From: Dictyophora rubrovolvata
Taxonomy: Eukaryota; Basidiomycota; Agaricomycetes; Phallales; Phallaceae
Assembly: GCA_029959195.1 (NCBI GenBank)
Contig: CP114123.1
Span: 248,001 to 312,000, forward strand
Reading direction: 5' to 3'
Length of the DNA: 64,000 nt
Shown here: one piece after another, positions 1 through 12,430 of the stretch
Position numbering within the stretch: position 1 is the stretch's first letter
How the letters are laid out: every line of letters begins with the position of its first letter
Notes under the pieces: generated by a model
What the model saw: only the letters and a program-made list of their open reading frames with translations
Told to the model about the DNA's origin: nothing
The model's database searches: none
Position numbers and translations under genes: made by a program

Positions 1-790
1 AGGTGTCGTGGGGATGACTGAATACATATTATACAAGACGCTCTATGCACCGCAGTGTGGGACTACGGTATATACCAACGGGTTGCGCATACCGTAATAA
101 ATACCCAATGAAGCGACACATACAACGTACCATCACCTTCTAACAATGACGAAAGACAGATAGCTGAAAGCGCGACGAAGGATGTGGCATGGATTTGACC
201 CCAGTCCGGCCCCTAGACTCACTTCTCATTAGATGACGATGTGTCCCGGCGTCACCCTGCTCAACAAACAGTCCGGTATTAGTTGTGCGACGTAGCACGT
301 GTTGAGGCGATCAACGGACATATAAATGTCCGTCCGCTGGTTCTATTTGCCTTGCAGAGTCAGACGAAACAGAGTGAACAAACTCCACAGTGGGTATGGT
401 TGAACTTGAGACTGTAACTGTAAGTCAGTAACACAAATCCTCGAAACGAATAAAAAATTTGAGGCGAATTTTGGGAAAAGACGGGGATCGCGAACAAGAA
501 GAAAAATTATTGGCCCGTTGGAAGTGGGTGGTATGACAATGTCTTCATCCATGGGAGTACCTTAGATAGCCCTAGCACACCCAGAAGGTATGTGCGGTGT
601 CAAAGACATCAAAGTAGACATTCAAGTGACAAGTCTAAAATCTGCGGAGTGATACTCCTTGACAAGACTACATAATAAATCAAGAAAAATTCAACCGTGG
701 TTGATTGACATTTGAGGTAGATGAAATACTAGACAACCGTTGGACTTAAACTAGTCAATAAAGATTGAGAAGAGGAAGTCCAGTAATGGT
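1..790. other. No supported gene; flank of copy A
   Basis: I see no supportable gene here; the only open frames are short and lack splice-linked partners. The 3' flank of the family gene copy A lies at the right end. A short palindrome around 318-335 (7-bp arms CGGACAT/ATGTCCG around a TATAA-like loop) is visible but has no gene clearly attached to it. Confidence 0.4.
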
Positions 791-1872
791 TCAGTGAGAA
801 ACTTGCTCAAGACGGTATTCTCCAGTCTCGGCTTCTACCTCGAATATCCAATCAGTGCTGTCAGATAGCAGTCTCAAGTCCTGAGCCCAAAGTGGTTTCC
901 GAGTCTCGATAGGACCTTCCAAAAGCGTTGTTTCCTCGTAGCCAGCAATCACATATGCTTGTACAATAGGTGTAAACTCGACGCTGAGGCTGGATCCTTG
1001 TCTTTTAAATTAAATATTCAGTCAACGTGCAAATTGAAAGAATGCAATGACATACTTGACTTTAGGGAAATAAAAAAGAGGTATGGTCCTCTTCCCGTCA
1101 AAAAAACCTGGTGATACCGATGAAACTTATTTGTTGAGGGATGAACATAAGGAGATACCTATTCCCAAACCTTGCGGAATTTTTGTGAGATTTTGAATAA
1201 CAATTTGTTGATCGCTTCCTTTCTCAGGTGCCTATAAGTCACAAGTATTGGCACAACCCAAGGGCTCGACGGATAGTATTAAGACTCTTACGGTGAAAGC
1301 AATGCCTGAGTCTCTTTCCTCAAGAGCTGTCTTTTGACCAGGCTAGATCGTAGTTTAGGATGGCATACACATGGTGTGTATGTACAAACGCACCTCGATC
1401 TTTATCCACAAATTGGGATGAACGTGCTTGCCTTCGATTATTTGAGGATAACAGACGAAAAGTCTGTTTCATTTCAATCAGATCGCGTTCAACCATGCAA
1501 TTACTATGAAATACGTGCTGGTTTATACAGGTGGCTTCCATTGCCTCAATTCCTGTCGAGAAGACACAGTCAACATCATATCTAGAAATTCCCTGGCACA
1601 TACCTTTACCCGAAAAGTTGACAACTCTAAGTGGAGAAATTCATTAGATGGAGCTTAATCGATCCGACCCGAGGGGAAAGAGTATTACCTCCATGCCACA
1701 GAGAATTGGGTTTGATACAGCTGTTTCGGATCTGGGACTAGAAAGCATAGTAAGAGCGTCGCGGGCTTTTCCCCGATGTTTCCACTACAGATGATGAGAA
1801 ACCATGAGAGCTTTGAAATGGAGGTGGCCCTGCCACGTACCGCCTGATGTTGAGGGTTTTTCTGACAAACAT
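791..1872 (-). CDS. Family copy A, about 181 aa, unknown function
   Basis: This is the minus-strand member of a four-copy family (A-D) in this window that I do not recognise. Eight exons by paralogue alignment: 1872-1841, 1626-1604, 1552-1519, 1463-1394, 1342-1292, 1231-1159, 1107-1056, 1001-791. Exons 1-6 have exactly the same lengths (32, 23, 34, 70, 51, 73 nt) as in B, C and D, and the joined frame is open to a TGA at 791-793. The protein starts MFVRKTLNIRR, has no signal peptide or membrane helix, and ends with the family hallmark block: an FTP motif, AYVIAGY, and a W-[AI]-QDL segment. Intron 3 uses a GC donor (gcacgt), as in copy C. A TATAAAC box lies near 1950-1944, about 75 nt upstream. 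It is the most diverged copy. The mixture of short hydrophobic strands suggests a soluble beta-rich intracellular protein, which is inference only. Confidence 0.75.
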
Positions 1873-1879
1873 GATATCC

Positions 1880-2955
1880 ACAAGAAGAGTGAGTACGTAT
1901 GACCCTTGTATGAGTGAGAATTGACTGGATTTTTTTATCGTTGTTTATAGTAAGAACGAATTCCTGTTGTCTGATTGAACTTTGAAATATGACAAAGACC
2001 CCGAATGCATCGGACTCTCTGTCATTCCAGATACACGCCCAACTGCGGGTGCAGGTTATTTTCACCTGATCTAGCAAAGCCTGGAATGGGGAAATCACAA
2101 CAATTCGCTTGATGCCGCTTAAGATTTGACGCCGACGACTGAATAGAAAACTGAATTGAAGCTAGATCAGTAACCTGTCCCCCCAGTTGGGCGTGTACGA
2201 AAATCTTCCTCAGGTACATTCAAGTGTAATTTTTTGAATTGAGAAGTCGACATTTTTGTGAAATTTGGCGGACACGGAAATTTTCCTCTCCAAAATGCTC
2301 CTCAATTTTGTTTCGAGCGAAGAGTCCATTTCCGCCGCTGTTTCATGGAATGTACATATTAAATTGGCATCATGAACGCACAGACATATTCAATTGAAGC
2401 CCGCGTGTTGAACAACTACCAAAGATGCTTTGTTCCTTTGTTAGCTTCTTGGATTAAAGTCTCAATGGAATTAAAAAAAAAGGCATGATATTAATTGTGG
2501 TCGTGCGCGAATTGATGTCGTAACAAAATGTCCTACTGCATTTAATTCAAATAGTATTTAAATGAGAGCGTTGACGTAAAAATAAGAGTTCTGTGTCAAC
2601 TTAAATCAACATGTGTAGGCAAAGTGACCATTTTTGGTGTTCTGATGCCTACGATACCCGGGAAACGTTTAGAGGAAAGAGCAGATAAGACGGCTATATT
2701 TCAAACTACATAGAAGAGATCGTAAAATCAAAGAAGGCGACTGCGTTCGATTTAATATTTTTTCGGTATGAGAAAGAGGCTAAACGGAAACAACTGGAAA
2801 CATGAGAAACAAAGGAAGGTTTGATTATTGAACTCGTCAGGAGTGACTCTGGAACGCCGTGCATTAGCATGTTACAAAGAACTGGCTATGGGACAGTCGT
2901 GGCAGATCGGGAGCTTGAAAGGATAATAAGAGACGGGTATTCCTCCGACATCTCC
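1880..2955. other. Intergenic, upstream of copy A and before the unit B repeat
   Basis: No gene is supported. The part next to 1880-2000 is the presumed promoter of copy A. The rest is AT-rich with only short frames. A 10-bp word (cgcccaactg at about 2037) recurs inverted near 2190, which is too little to call an element. Confidence 0.4.
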
Positions 2956-2956
2956 A

Positions 2957-4325
2957 CTAAAGGCGATAGCTGCTAGACGGTGGTTGGACGTACCGGGGAG
3001 TTTTCTGGAAAACCATTAAATTGGAAGTAAATATGAGGTGATGAAAAAACGAATAGTTTTTTTCGTCGCTATTTGGAGGATAATCGATTTTCAGTTGAAT
3101 TGATATGCACTCCGAATGCATGGGGTTCTTGTAACTGTCTTCCATTACAAAATGAAATGGAACTTCCTTTGTTTAATTTTTTCAAGTGTTCCCATACAGC
3201 AGCCCCGGAGCCATTGAAATGTACGAGCGGAGCATCATTAGGCCCAAATATCTACAAACTAGGCACCATATATGCATAGAATTATTCAATCGAATAACGA
3301 TTATTCACATGTCGAACACGCACCACAAACGTTTCTTTCTTCATCGGCTCCCGGACCAAAATTTTATTTATGGAAACGAGAAACGATGACGTTTAAACAA
3401 TTCCAATCGCTAGCGAATAGAAGTTATCGCAGTCCCATTGTGTACTTCATTCCAATATTTGATTGGTAACTGAGGGGTGACTTGAAAGAGGGAAAACAAA
3501 GGGTGACGTACGGGAAACTATGCAATAGAAGCTCGGTGAAAAACAATTCAAGGTACAGTTTACAATCGCTTCTCGGTAAGATAAGGTCGGGAAACAAACA
3601 TCCCCGTTTTCTCAATTATCTCGGTAATTGTGATATAGGCGGGGAGCATCTTCGTTTGAATTTAATGGTTTGGGGTAAATAAACGTCGATGTAATATCGT
3701 AAGAGAATTCACATACGTATCAATATGGACATTTTGAATAGCGAACGAACATTGGATACCGTTGTGGACGGAACTCCCCATTAATCTGTATGTCGCGTTC
3801 GATATTACTTGCCTCTGTTTCAAAGATTAAGACGTTTGGACGCGCGGAACATGGAAAATGCCACAAGACGCAGCCCGCGTATGTTACTTGTAACGGCACG
3901 AAGCAAGGTCCGATGCCGGGTGTGTCCGACCTCATAATGTGAATCAAATGTAACACACTCGCTTACCAGACTTGCTGACTAAAGGAAGTGCGAGCCAACG
4001 AAGAAAGGTCACTTGCCTCACTGTTATAATTGAATAAGGGCGTATGTATACGGTGCCATACTGCCAACCCATTATTTTTGGAAAGTCAACAATGCCTCCG
4101 CTTGTGTATTTCAATAGCCCTTGGGAGAGCCACAGTTCAAATTCGCTTAAACAAAATTGAACAAAAGAAGTTCCATGTTTGTCGATTTTTACAGACGTCG
4201 ACTTCTCAGTTCAATATTCATTTGAACGCACTTGACTTTGATGAAATCGTACACGAAACCAGGGTTTGGAAGCCTTTCCATGCCTTGTTATGCCTTGAAA
4301 TAACAATTCAAAGCGAATTTTTCTC
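2957..4325 (+). repeat. Amplified 5' flank, unit B
   Basis: This non-coding-looking 1.4 kb block upstream of copy B recurs upstream of copies C (about 9778-11250) and D (about 13319-14769). Shared landmarks in order: the ggaggataat word, the tattcaat/aacgattattc block, the caccacaaacgtttctttct block, a run ending acaattccaatcgc, the gcttctcgg segment, the gaattcacatacgtat segment and the GAAGTTCC words before the TATA box. Unit B lacks part of the captured exon seen in C and D: the sequence jumps at about 3840 from gacgtttgga straight to the cgcggaacatgg core. Unit B is therefore either the deleted or the older form. Confidence 0.75.
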
Positions 4326-4334
4326 TATAAAAGG
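4326..4334 (+). promoter_or_regulatory. TATA box of copy B
   Basis: TATAAAAGG, followed at once by a tandem pair of the 12-mer aaaaggacagcg. The same box lies exactly 86 nt upstream of the ATG in copies B, C and D. Confidence 0.75.
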
Positions 4335-4411
4335 ACAGCGAAAAGGACAGCGGAGGTCTCATCCGTTCCTCAATCACCTCACATTTTACTCATTCACTTT
4401 TCTCTGCGATA

Positions 4412-5533
4412 ATGGTTTTCACCAGGATTCTCAACATCAAACGGTGCGTCCCACCACTATCTAAATCTCATCGCCGCTCATCGTATACACAGTGGAAGCG
4501 TTGGGGAAAAGCCTGTTACGCTCTTGTTGACTTTCCAAGTCCCCGATCCGTCGAAGTTGTACCATGAGCAATTTCCCATAGCATGGAGGTAATAACTAAT
4601 AACTTTTTCTTCTCGCAAGCTTCATCTAATATATTCCTCCGTTCAGAGTCGCCGATTTCACGGGTCAAGGTATGCATCATAAAGTATTTTCGTGGATGAC
4701 ATGATGCTGACCGTGTCTTTTATGACAGGACATGAAGACTTAACTGCCAAGTACATAAGCCAGTATGTGTTCCATTGCAACTACATATTGAGAGCGATTT
4801 GATCGAACTAAAACTAGACTTTTCGTCGCCAATCCTCAAATAACCAGCGGCAACCACGTCAAGCCCAACCAGTGGACAAAAATTGATGTGGGTTTCGTTG
4901 ATTCACGCATCCTCTATTTCATTATAAGTCAATATTATTATTAGCCTGGTCAACGGACAACTCTTGAGAGAAAAGGCGGGGATGTTACTTTCACGGTGAG
5001 ACTCTTAAAACCATCTGTCCAGCTGCCATTGGCGGTTTGAAGTCGATATCAATAACCGGTATGACCTACAGCCACCGGTGAAAGGGATCGGTAAACTTAT
5101 AACCGCTGAGAACAACACACAGAGAAGAGAAGATTTTGCTATAGGTATGGCTTTTTATTTGATTATCATTCTTTGATGAGCTAACTTCCATACTACATAC
5201 CACCAGGTATTGTTGAAGGGAACGATCATGCCATACCCCTTCTTTACTTCTCAGATATTGGGTATGACATTGCCCTTTATTCACCCGGGCCGAATACTTA
5301 TATACTTCTTCCGCAGACAGGGATCGAGTCTCAGCGCTCAGTTCACACCTGTGTTACAAGCATACGTAGTTTCCGGTTATCAAGAAACGACCCTTTTGAA
5401 AGGTGATATCGAAGCTAAGAATCCATTTTGGACCCAGGATTTAACGCAACTACGAGACACGACCGAATGGGTGTTCGAGCGAGATCCCGGCTCAGGGGCA
5501 TACACTATCGTCCCAGGCGCATTGGCGGAATAA
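4412..5533 (+). CDS. Family copy B, about 184 aa, unknown function
   Basis: Plus-strand member of the four-copy unknown family. Exons: 4412-4443, 4647-4669, 4729-4762, 4818-4887, 4945-4995, 5072-5144, 5207-5261, 5317-5533 (555 nt including TAA). The start MVFTRILNIKR is shared with C and D and lies 86 nt after the TATA box. Intron 5 (4996-5071) is 13 nt longer than in D and would look like a frameshift plus stop if read as exon; the gtgag...ctacag borders conserved in all four copies show that it is an intron. The C-terminal half has the family blocks FTPVLQAYVVSGYQE and W-x-QDL, then a W-V-F segment, and ends GALAE. There is no signal peptide, transmembrane helix or known catalytic motif that I can see. 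The 3' flank carries reiterated cttgtttt words, also present after copy D. Confidence 0.8.
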
Positions 5534-5539
5534 ACATGT

Positions 5540-6900
5540 CGTCTTCCGAATCACTCTTGACACTTTTAATCACCAAGGTTTGAGTTGTTTTCTTGTTTTC
5601 AGGTTCTATATCTGTCTGCCTTTTTTACATATTACAAAAACAAAAAAAAATGCATGTCTCAATGTTGATCGAACCTGAATGCGGTCGACTTTTCTTGTTT
5701 TCTTGTTTTCTTGTTTTCTCATTTTGTGATCTTCCCATTGCACTTCTGAAATAAAGTCGTTTTATACACTCGATTCGCGATCTAACATATGGTCTCTTGC
5801 ACGCGTCTAAAGGATCACTCTTCTTTTAGTCTTGGATGCCACACACCGACGTACTACACACATGCAGTCCGGATAAAAATCATTCCCCTGAGCCCTCCAT
5901 ATTCTCAGTAGTTCCGTATGCGATATCTCTGTCTGAATCGTAAGCTGTAGTTTGATCACCGCAAGCACCGAGCATCATTTAGTGACAAGCTGAACATACG
6001 TACATACAGTCCTAGTCACATTTTGGTGTATCGAGGGTAGTACACAGGCTGTTTTATTTACACCATGAGAATAGACATTTGGGGCATGGAGAAAATAGTA
6101 ATCGTGTCCGTGTGTGGCACGTCGTCGCATAAACCACTAGGTTCATATACTCGTGAGAATGAGAAAGACACAACTTAAAACTCGATGATAACACGTGTTC
6201 TATACAGACCGTATTGTACTAAATACAATCGACCGCAGACAACATGCCGCTAGTATAATCCACCTCTCTTGCATGATTATATGTTATCAGATATGGCGAC
6301 AAGCATGCCCAACAGCTCTACCATGGAAGCACCTTATCAGGTTGGTGGCCGACGGGAGGTTAGTCTGCGTTGTGGGACTCGGAAGAACAAAGGCCACGTT
6401 CGTTGTTGGCTCCTTGGAGGAGCTCTGATCTTTTTTCACACTCTGCGGCCCTGCAACACAGTTATGGTAGTTAGTGACATTTGGTCAGAATGTTCGAGTG
6501 AAGAATGCAACCAAATAATAGATTATCATATGACATAATTATTTCGTGAAAACACAAAATAGATAACGGTGCTTTATCATTATTTCAAATATTCATCAGG
6601 CATTATATCACATCAAAACATTAAGGGATTCAGCCCATTCACTATTTCACTGTTTTGAGAACGCGGTGAGTCAAGGCTCTCAATACGAAGGGGATAAAAT
6701 GCCATTGGAATAAAAGAAGGGTCATATTGAAAAAAAATAGGAACCAGGAAAAGGTATTACAGAGTGAAAATGAAACTGAAATTGAAGCATTTAAGAAAAA
6801 AGAGTATCCTCGGGGCTACTACTAGCGAAGGACATAAACGAAACAACAATGGGGCCAAATATTTCCAACAACATATGTAAGTGCCAACGTAGTAGTCCCT
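5540..6900. other. Intergenic; 3' flank of unit B
   Basis: The first 300 nt are the 3' flank of copy B. They hold reiterated cttgtttt words at about 5593-5716 and an aataaa-like signal near 5750, and they match the 3' flanks of C and D. Beyond about 5850 the similarity stops, and no gene is supported up to 6900. Confidence 0.45.
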
Positions 6901-6903
6901 CCC

Positions 6904-9164
6904 TTACTCGTCGTCATCGTCATCACTCAGGCTGTCGTCGACACAAGGGCTTTCGTTTATTACCGTGACATGGTACGTGTGTTGATGTACGGTAGAACTC
7001 GTTGCTGTGAATGTTGAGGTTACGTTGGTGGGATTCTACATAAATGAGAAGCTTGTAACACCCGAATAGGGTTTTATGATACGTTTACCTGGGGGGAGGA
7101 CATGGCTAATTGACAGTCTAAGGAAGGGGTATTGAGTTAGTCTTTCGCAACGAAATGTGCTATGTAGTGTACCTTTACAAAATTTGCAAACTGAGTTCAG
7201 AGAAGTGGATACCAAAAAATGTGTTTGGGTTGGGGATGGAAAAATATAAGAGGGTTTTTAAGCATCGAGTCCAAACGCGTCAACTTTGACTTTAGTGGAA
7301 TCAGTCGCACCTAATCCACATTGAAAACATACCTTTTGATCGAGGGAGGCTCGAAACCCTTGCGCGCAATTCAGATGACATGATTATCATCCGTTTTTTC
7401 GGATATTAAGAAATTTTTCATGTGAATTGCGGACCGCTGATAAGGGTGATCATCGCGTTTTTTGGCAAGAATCCTCATGGCATGTTGAGTGAACGCCCAG
7501 ATCCGGTGATCAAAGATATAGTAGTACCAATGGTTATGCATCATAACTCATCGTCGACTACCTTGATCACAGAGCGGGTGAAATATCACCTGGTTCGACG
7601 AGGAAAATTTGATATGGGAATTGGTAATACCTGCAATATATATTGTATGTGTTTGTAAAGATTTCGAAGGCAAAAACCTCTTAAGTGCGCAATTCAGACC
7701 ATATCACTAACCTTCCATTTTTGACATTAAGAGGATTTCATTATCATAATCGATAGAGCTGATAAGCACGATGATCGATTTTTGAGTCAAAAGGTAATTA
7801 ATAAACAGGAATGAATGGACGGTGGCGTCTTTTGGTTACATCTACCTGTCATATATTACCTCCTGCAATGTCCTCATCCCAAATTCAGTGATTAACCAGT
7901 CGTACTAATTACCGCATGTGATGTCCGTTGTTTTGATAACCATCTAACCTGTCACTTGAGCTGGAACTTTCCGAGTTTCCTTGGTATGTATCCTTATTGT
8001 CGGAATCCTCCGAGTCGTTCAAGTCGCTGGCCGTGAGCGCGACATGCATTCTACTGCTGTTAAAATGTTGACGACCGTTAGACATTGACGACCTCAAAAA
8101 AAATCCAACAGGCACCATTGTAGGCCACCTGATGTAGATTCCATGGGGCGAGCTTGAACTGACAGAGAGACATCTCAAAAACCGCAGAAAATTCAATTAC
8201 TCTTATTGGAACATCTAAGAATTTGAACGAGCTACAGCACCGGGATATTACCACCAGATTCCGCCTGCAATCCTCGAATTCGCGGAGAACGTCGCAAGGC
8301 TGAGTTGTCACTGGGCGTACATAGAGTCTGACCGGCCTGAGCAGCGGACTCACCCAATTGCAACTGCAACTGCGACTTTTGTGATGAACTTGTGGTCCGA
8401 TCACCATCAGGTGTATCGATTTCGCGAGGGGCGTTTCCATGACACTGGCACTTCAGGAGTGCCAGTAGTAGCAACCTGACTGGTACTAGATTCAGAGCTC
8501 CAAGTCGACCTGCGAAAGCGCGACATCGACCCCCTCTCGTCAGCTGACTACTACTAGTAGCATCCGAACAGTGTTCCGAGGGATTTGAATTGCGGAGTTT
8601 TGACTTTGACTTTTCAGGAGGAGCACGAGCACTGCCAGTATGATCACAGCCTGAGCATCGGGTGCTCAACGTCAGCTGTGGGTGTGGATGTGGGTGCGGG
8701 TGCGGGCCTTTACTAGTAGAAATGGCATGACCGGACCCGGAATTCGAGGAGCGTAATGCGCAACGCCTCAGCCTCGGCTTCGGCATCTCAGACGCAGCTT
8801 GTCCAGTATTGGGGTTACTCGGCTGTGAACACCGTAAGGAGATGGATCAGCATCGTGTAGGCCTATTCGACTACATTAGATTCCCCGAAGAACTCGATCT
8901 ATTAAGTCTTGATTCCCTCCCAGAGAATTTCCGGACCAGCATTCAAAGGATCACCCGACTGAGCGTTCCAAAACAAAACTATCCGGCGAAGTCTTGGTTC
9001 TTGATCAGAAGTAGCTTGATCAGCGTAGACATTAATCGAATCTCCATCTCCTGGGGAACTTTGAGGTTTGGGTCCAGGGGTAAGCTAGTAGACGAATAGC
9101 CTGGAGGTCGTTCAACAGCGAATCCAAATGCTTGGGATACAGATAGGCGTGGGCGGTATCGCAA
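6904..9164 (-). pseudogene. Decayed or unresolved minus-strand gene with acidic tail
   Basis: Several stretches look like protein, but I could not join them into one frame. A convincing 3' exon is 7035-6904, with an atgtag acceptor, a Thr/Val-rich segment and a tail rich in Asp (SLSDDDDDE) ending in TAA. Further upstream a Ser/Asp/Glu-rich frame (about 8080-7909) and Ser/Arg-rich frames (about 8790-8230) occur, with a codon repeat encoding HPHPHPHP near 8690-8710. Near 9100-8900 another open stretch switches frame. The mix of low-complexity, frame-shifting segments suggests either a disordered protein with many introns or a pseudogene. No domain is recognised. Confidence 0.25.
7355..7800. repeat. 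Pair of diverged direct repeats, about 110 nt
   Basis: Two blocks, about 7365-7470 and 7690-7800, share the order gcgcaattcaga, atcatatg-like spacer, ttttttcggata or ttttgacatt, aagaaattttcat, then gctgataag-[ag]-[gt]-tgatcatcg and ttttttg. They lie inside the unresolved minus-strand gene and may be duplicated intron or exon pieces of it. Confidence 0.4.
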
Positions 9165-9777
9165 AAAAACTACTGTATTGTGGTTGAAGGATGTTTGAAT
9201 GAATGTTTGAATTTGCTACTTTAATTATTTGGAATACGAGGTTGGTACTGTTGGACAAGGGTAGTCCATGGTTTGGTTGAATCGTCTAAAGGAAGTGAGT
9301 TAACCTATAGTGGTGCAGTGACGAGTGGGCGTTCCGGTATGTTCACCTGAGCAATAACATACTCATCACCCGAGCCGACGGAGATTTGCTGATCTACGGC
9401 ATGTGACGGTGTCTGGCGTTTAGAGCTTTAGGTTGAAAGATCGGTGCGAAGGGGGAAAGTGTTGAGTTACTTTACAGTTACTGCATGACTAAGCGTTAGC
9501 TGTACATAGTAGTTACGCGCATAGCGCGGCAGCGCCCATGTTCCTCACTCGTGTCGTTACACCGAGTGAGGTACGTAGTTTATTTCCTGTTATTCTTTTA
9601 TTAACAAATAGCCATTATTCTTTAGTAAGACTGCTAGCGAACGAGTAATGGGTAAAAAATGTGAAGTGAAAATAGTATGTATCAAGAGCTCTGAATCCCT
9701 CTGATAGAGAGAGTGGGGGAAGAAAACGAAGTTATTGCAGAATCGAGTTGAAGAAATGGACTGAAGAACAACATTTA
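9165..9777. other. Intergenic before unit C
   Basis: No gene is supported. AT-rich sequence with a small palindromic gagtgag/ctcactc pair near 9545-9570. Confidence 0.4.
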
Positions 9778-11250
9778 TTTTGAGATTTCTCTGGAAAAAC
9801 TATTGAATTGGAAGTAAGTACAAGGTGATTAAAAAACGAATAGTGTTTTTTTTGTTGCTATTTGGAGGATAATCTGTTTTGCGTCGGGTTGGGCTTGATA
9901 CGCACTCTGAATGCACCGGGTTCTTGTAACTGTCTTCCCTTAGACTCATCCAAATGGAATGGAACTTCCAGACCGCAATCGTGGAGTTATTGAAATGGGG
10001 AATCATTAGTCCCAAATAACTGCAAACTTGGCACTAAATATGCACAGCATTATTCAATAGAATAACGATTATTCGCACGTCGAACACGCACCACAAACGT
10101 TTCTTTCTTCATCGGCTCCCGGACCAAAAATTTTATCTATTGAAACGAGAAACGACGACTTTTAAACAATTCCAATCGTTTGCGAATAGAAGTCGCAATA
10201 CTGTTGTATACTTCATTCCAATATTTGATTGATAACATTGAGGGGTGACTTGAAAGAGGGAAAACAAAGGGTAAACTATGCAATAGAAGCTCGGTGAAGG
10301 ACAATTAAGATACAGCTTACAATCGCTTCTCGGTCAAATATGGTCGATAAACCCCGGCGGCCTTCTCGCTTTCTCAATTATCTCGGTAATTGTCATATAC
10401 GCGTGGAGCATCTTCCTTTGAATTTAATGTGGGGGTAAATACACGTTGACGTAATATCGTACAAGAATTCACATACGTATTAATATATCCATTCCATTTT
10501 GCACGACGAGCGAACATTGCATACAGTTGCGAACAGAACTCTCCATTAATCTGTATATCGCCTCCGATATCACTTGCCTTTCTGTTTCAAGATTAAGACG
10601 TTTGGACTATCCTTCATTATGACCACTGCCGCCAACAGATGTATCTCGTAACCCACTCCCAATTAGTCGTCTACATTTTACAGGTTCTAACCAGTACTCG
10701 CAAATTTTCTATCTGTGTTGGCGACGCCGACAAGCTGGAAAAGGCGCGGAACATGGAAAATGCCACAGGATGGGGCCCGCGTATGTCGCTTGCAACGGCT
10801 GGAAGTAAAGTCCGATCCTGGGTATGTTTGCTCTTTAATAACCGATATCATAAAAAGAGTGATATGGCATGCTCGCTTGTTGTGGAAGACTGCTAAAGGA
10901 AAGGAATCTCACTTTCACGTAGATATTCGAGAGAAGAAACTTGTCACTTGCCTCACTATTTCAATTGAATAAGGCTGTATGTACATGGTGCTAGCTTGTT
11001 ATTTTATCAATGAGTTAACGATGCCTCCGCTCGTATATTTCAATAGGTCCAGGGCCACAGTTCAAGTTCGCTTGAAAAAAAATAAATTCATAAGAAGTTC
11101 CGTGAAGTTCCATGTTCGTCGATTTTGGCAGACGTCGACTTCTCAGTTCAATACTTGACTGTGATAAAATCGTACGCGAAACTCGGGGATGTCTGCTGCA
11201 TTTGGAACATATGTCTATGGCTTGGTACTATGCGAAAGCTAATCTGACTC
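9778..11250 (+). repeat. Amplified 5' flank, unit C
   Basis: Second copy of the upstream block described for unit B. It is closest to unit D: from about 9866 (gaggataatctgtttt) onward C and D align through the captured exon, the TATA box, the family gene and the PTR2 5' region. It therefore belongs to a tandem duplication of roughly 3.4 kb. Confidence 0.8.
10684..10821 (+). pseudogene. Captured 138-nt exon-like fragment, copy in unit C
   Basis: A 46-codon open segment bounded by a good acceptor (acattttacag) and donor (gtatgt) inside the amplified upstream block. The frame reads V-L-T-S-T-RKFSICVGDADKLEKA, then RNMEN, RMSLATA and SKVRSW. The same fragment, of identical length and still open, is at 14192-14329; unit B keeps only its right part near 3840-3915. 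No neighbouring exons can be joined, so it looks like one exon of another gene trapped in the unit, or the residue of an upstream gene lost elsewhere. The parent family is not recognised. Confidence 0.45.
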
Positions 11251-11259
11251 TATAAAAGG
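11251..11259 (+). promoter_or_regulatory. TATA box of copy C
   Basis: TATAAAAGG followed by the doubled aaaaggacagcg word, 86 nt before the ATG at 11337. Confidence 0.75.
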
Positions 11260-11336
11260 ACAGCGAAAAGGACAGCGCAAGTTTCATCCGTTCCTCAATC
11301 ACCCCACACTTTACTTATTCACTTTTCTTCGCGATC

Positions 11337-12430
11337 ATGGTATTCACTAGGACTCTCAACATCAAACGGTACGTCCCACCACTGTATAGATCTCATGAGC
11401 GCTCATCGTACACAGTGGAGATGTCGGGAAAAAGCCCGTTACACTCTTGTTGTGTTTTCAAGTCCCCGATCCGTCGAGGTTGTACCATGACCAATTTTCC
11501 ATAGCATGGAGGTAATAACTTTTCTTTATGACAAGCTTAATCTAATAAATTTCATTCAGAGTTGCTGATTTCACGGGTGAAGGTACTATGCATCATAAAT
11601 ATGTTTATGGATGACATGATGGCTGACCATGTCTTTTATGACAGGACATGAAGACCTGTCCGCCGAATACATAAACAAGCATGTGTTCCATTTCAATTGC
11701 ATATTGAGAGCGATCTAATCGAGCTGAAACTAGACTTTTCGTCGCCAATCCTCAAAAAACCAGCGGCAGCCACGTCAAGCCCAACCAGTGGATAGAGATT
11801 GATGTGGGTTTTGTTGACTCACACGGCATCTATTTTATTAGTAATTCAATATTATTATTAGCCTGGTCAACAGACAACTCTTGAGAAAAGCGGCTCGGGC
11901 GTTATTTTCACGGTGAGGGTCCACAAACGATCTATCTAGCTTGAAGTCGATATAAATAACTGGTATGATTTACAGAAACCGGAAAAAGGGAGCGGTGATC
12001 TTATAATCGCTGAGAACAAGACAGGAAAGGAACGAGATTTTAGTATAGGTATGGCTTTCTATTCTTTGGTCTTTCAATGAATAGCTTCCACACGTTCCAT
12101 CAGGTATTGTTGAAGGGACAGATAATGCCGTACCCCTTCTTTACTTCCCCGACATCAAGTATGCAATTACCCTTTATTCACCTGGACCGAATACTTAACT
12201 TCTTCCTTAGACCGGGATCCAGTCTCAGCGTCGAGTTCACACCTTTGTTGAAAGCATACGTAATTTCCGGTTATCAGGAATCGAAGATTTTGGCAGGTGA
12301 TATCGAAAATAGGAACCCAATTTGGATCCAGGATTTAACGAAACTACGAGAATCGACCAACTGGGTGTTCAAGGTACTAGATCCCCACACTGAGACGTAC
12401 GCTATCGTCAAAGGCCCATTTACGGAATAA
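11337..12430 (+). CDS. Family copy C, about 185 aa, unknown function
   Basis: Exons: 11337-11368, 11560-11582, 11645-11678, 11734-11803, 11862-11912, 11976-12048, 12104-12158, 12211-12430 (558 nt). Intron 3 starts with a GC donor (gcatgt at 11679), as in copy A, whereas B and D have gtatgt. A TAG at 11937-11939 first looked like a nonsense mutation, but it lies inside intron 5, whose borders are conserved across the family, so the gene appears intact. The protein begins MVFTRTLNIKR, carries LSVEFTPLLKAYVISGYQE and W-I-QDLTKL near the C-terminus, and ends GPFTE. It sits between its own duplicated flank and the truncated PTR2 fragment. Function unknown; no secretion or membrane signal. Confidence 0.78.

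Noticed and set aside
11937-11939. Apparent nonsense codon in family copy C (and similar stops in A and B exon 5 regions)
   Set aside because: Alignment of the four copies shows conserved intron borders (gtgag or gtaag ... acag or atag) around this segment; the stops are inside intron 5 and the spliced frames stay open.
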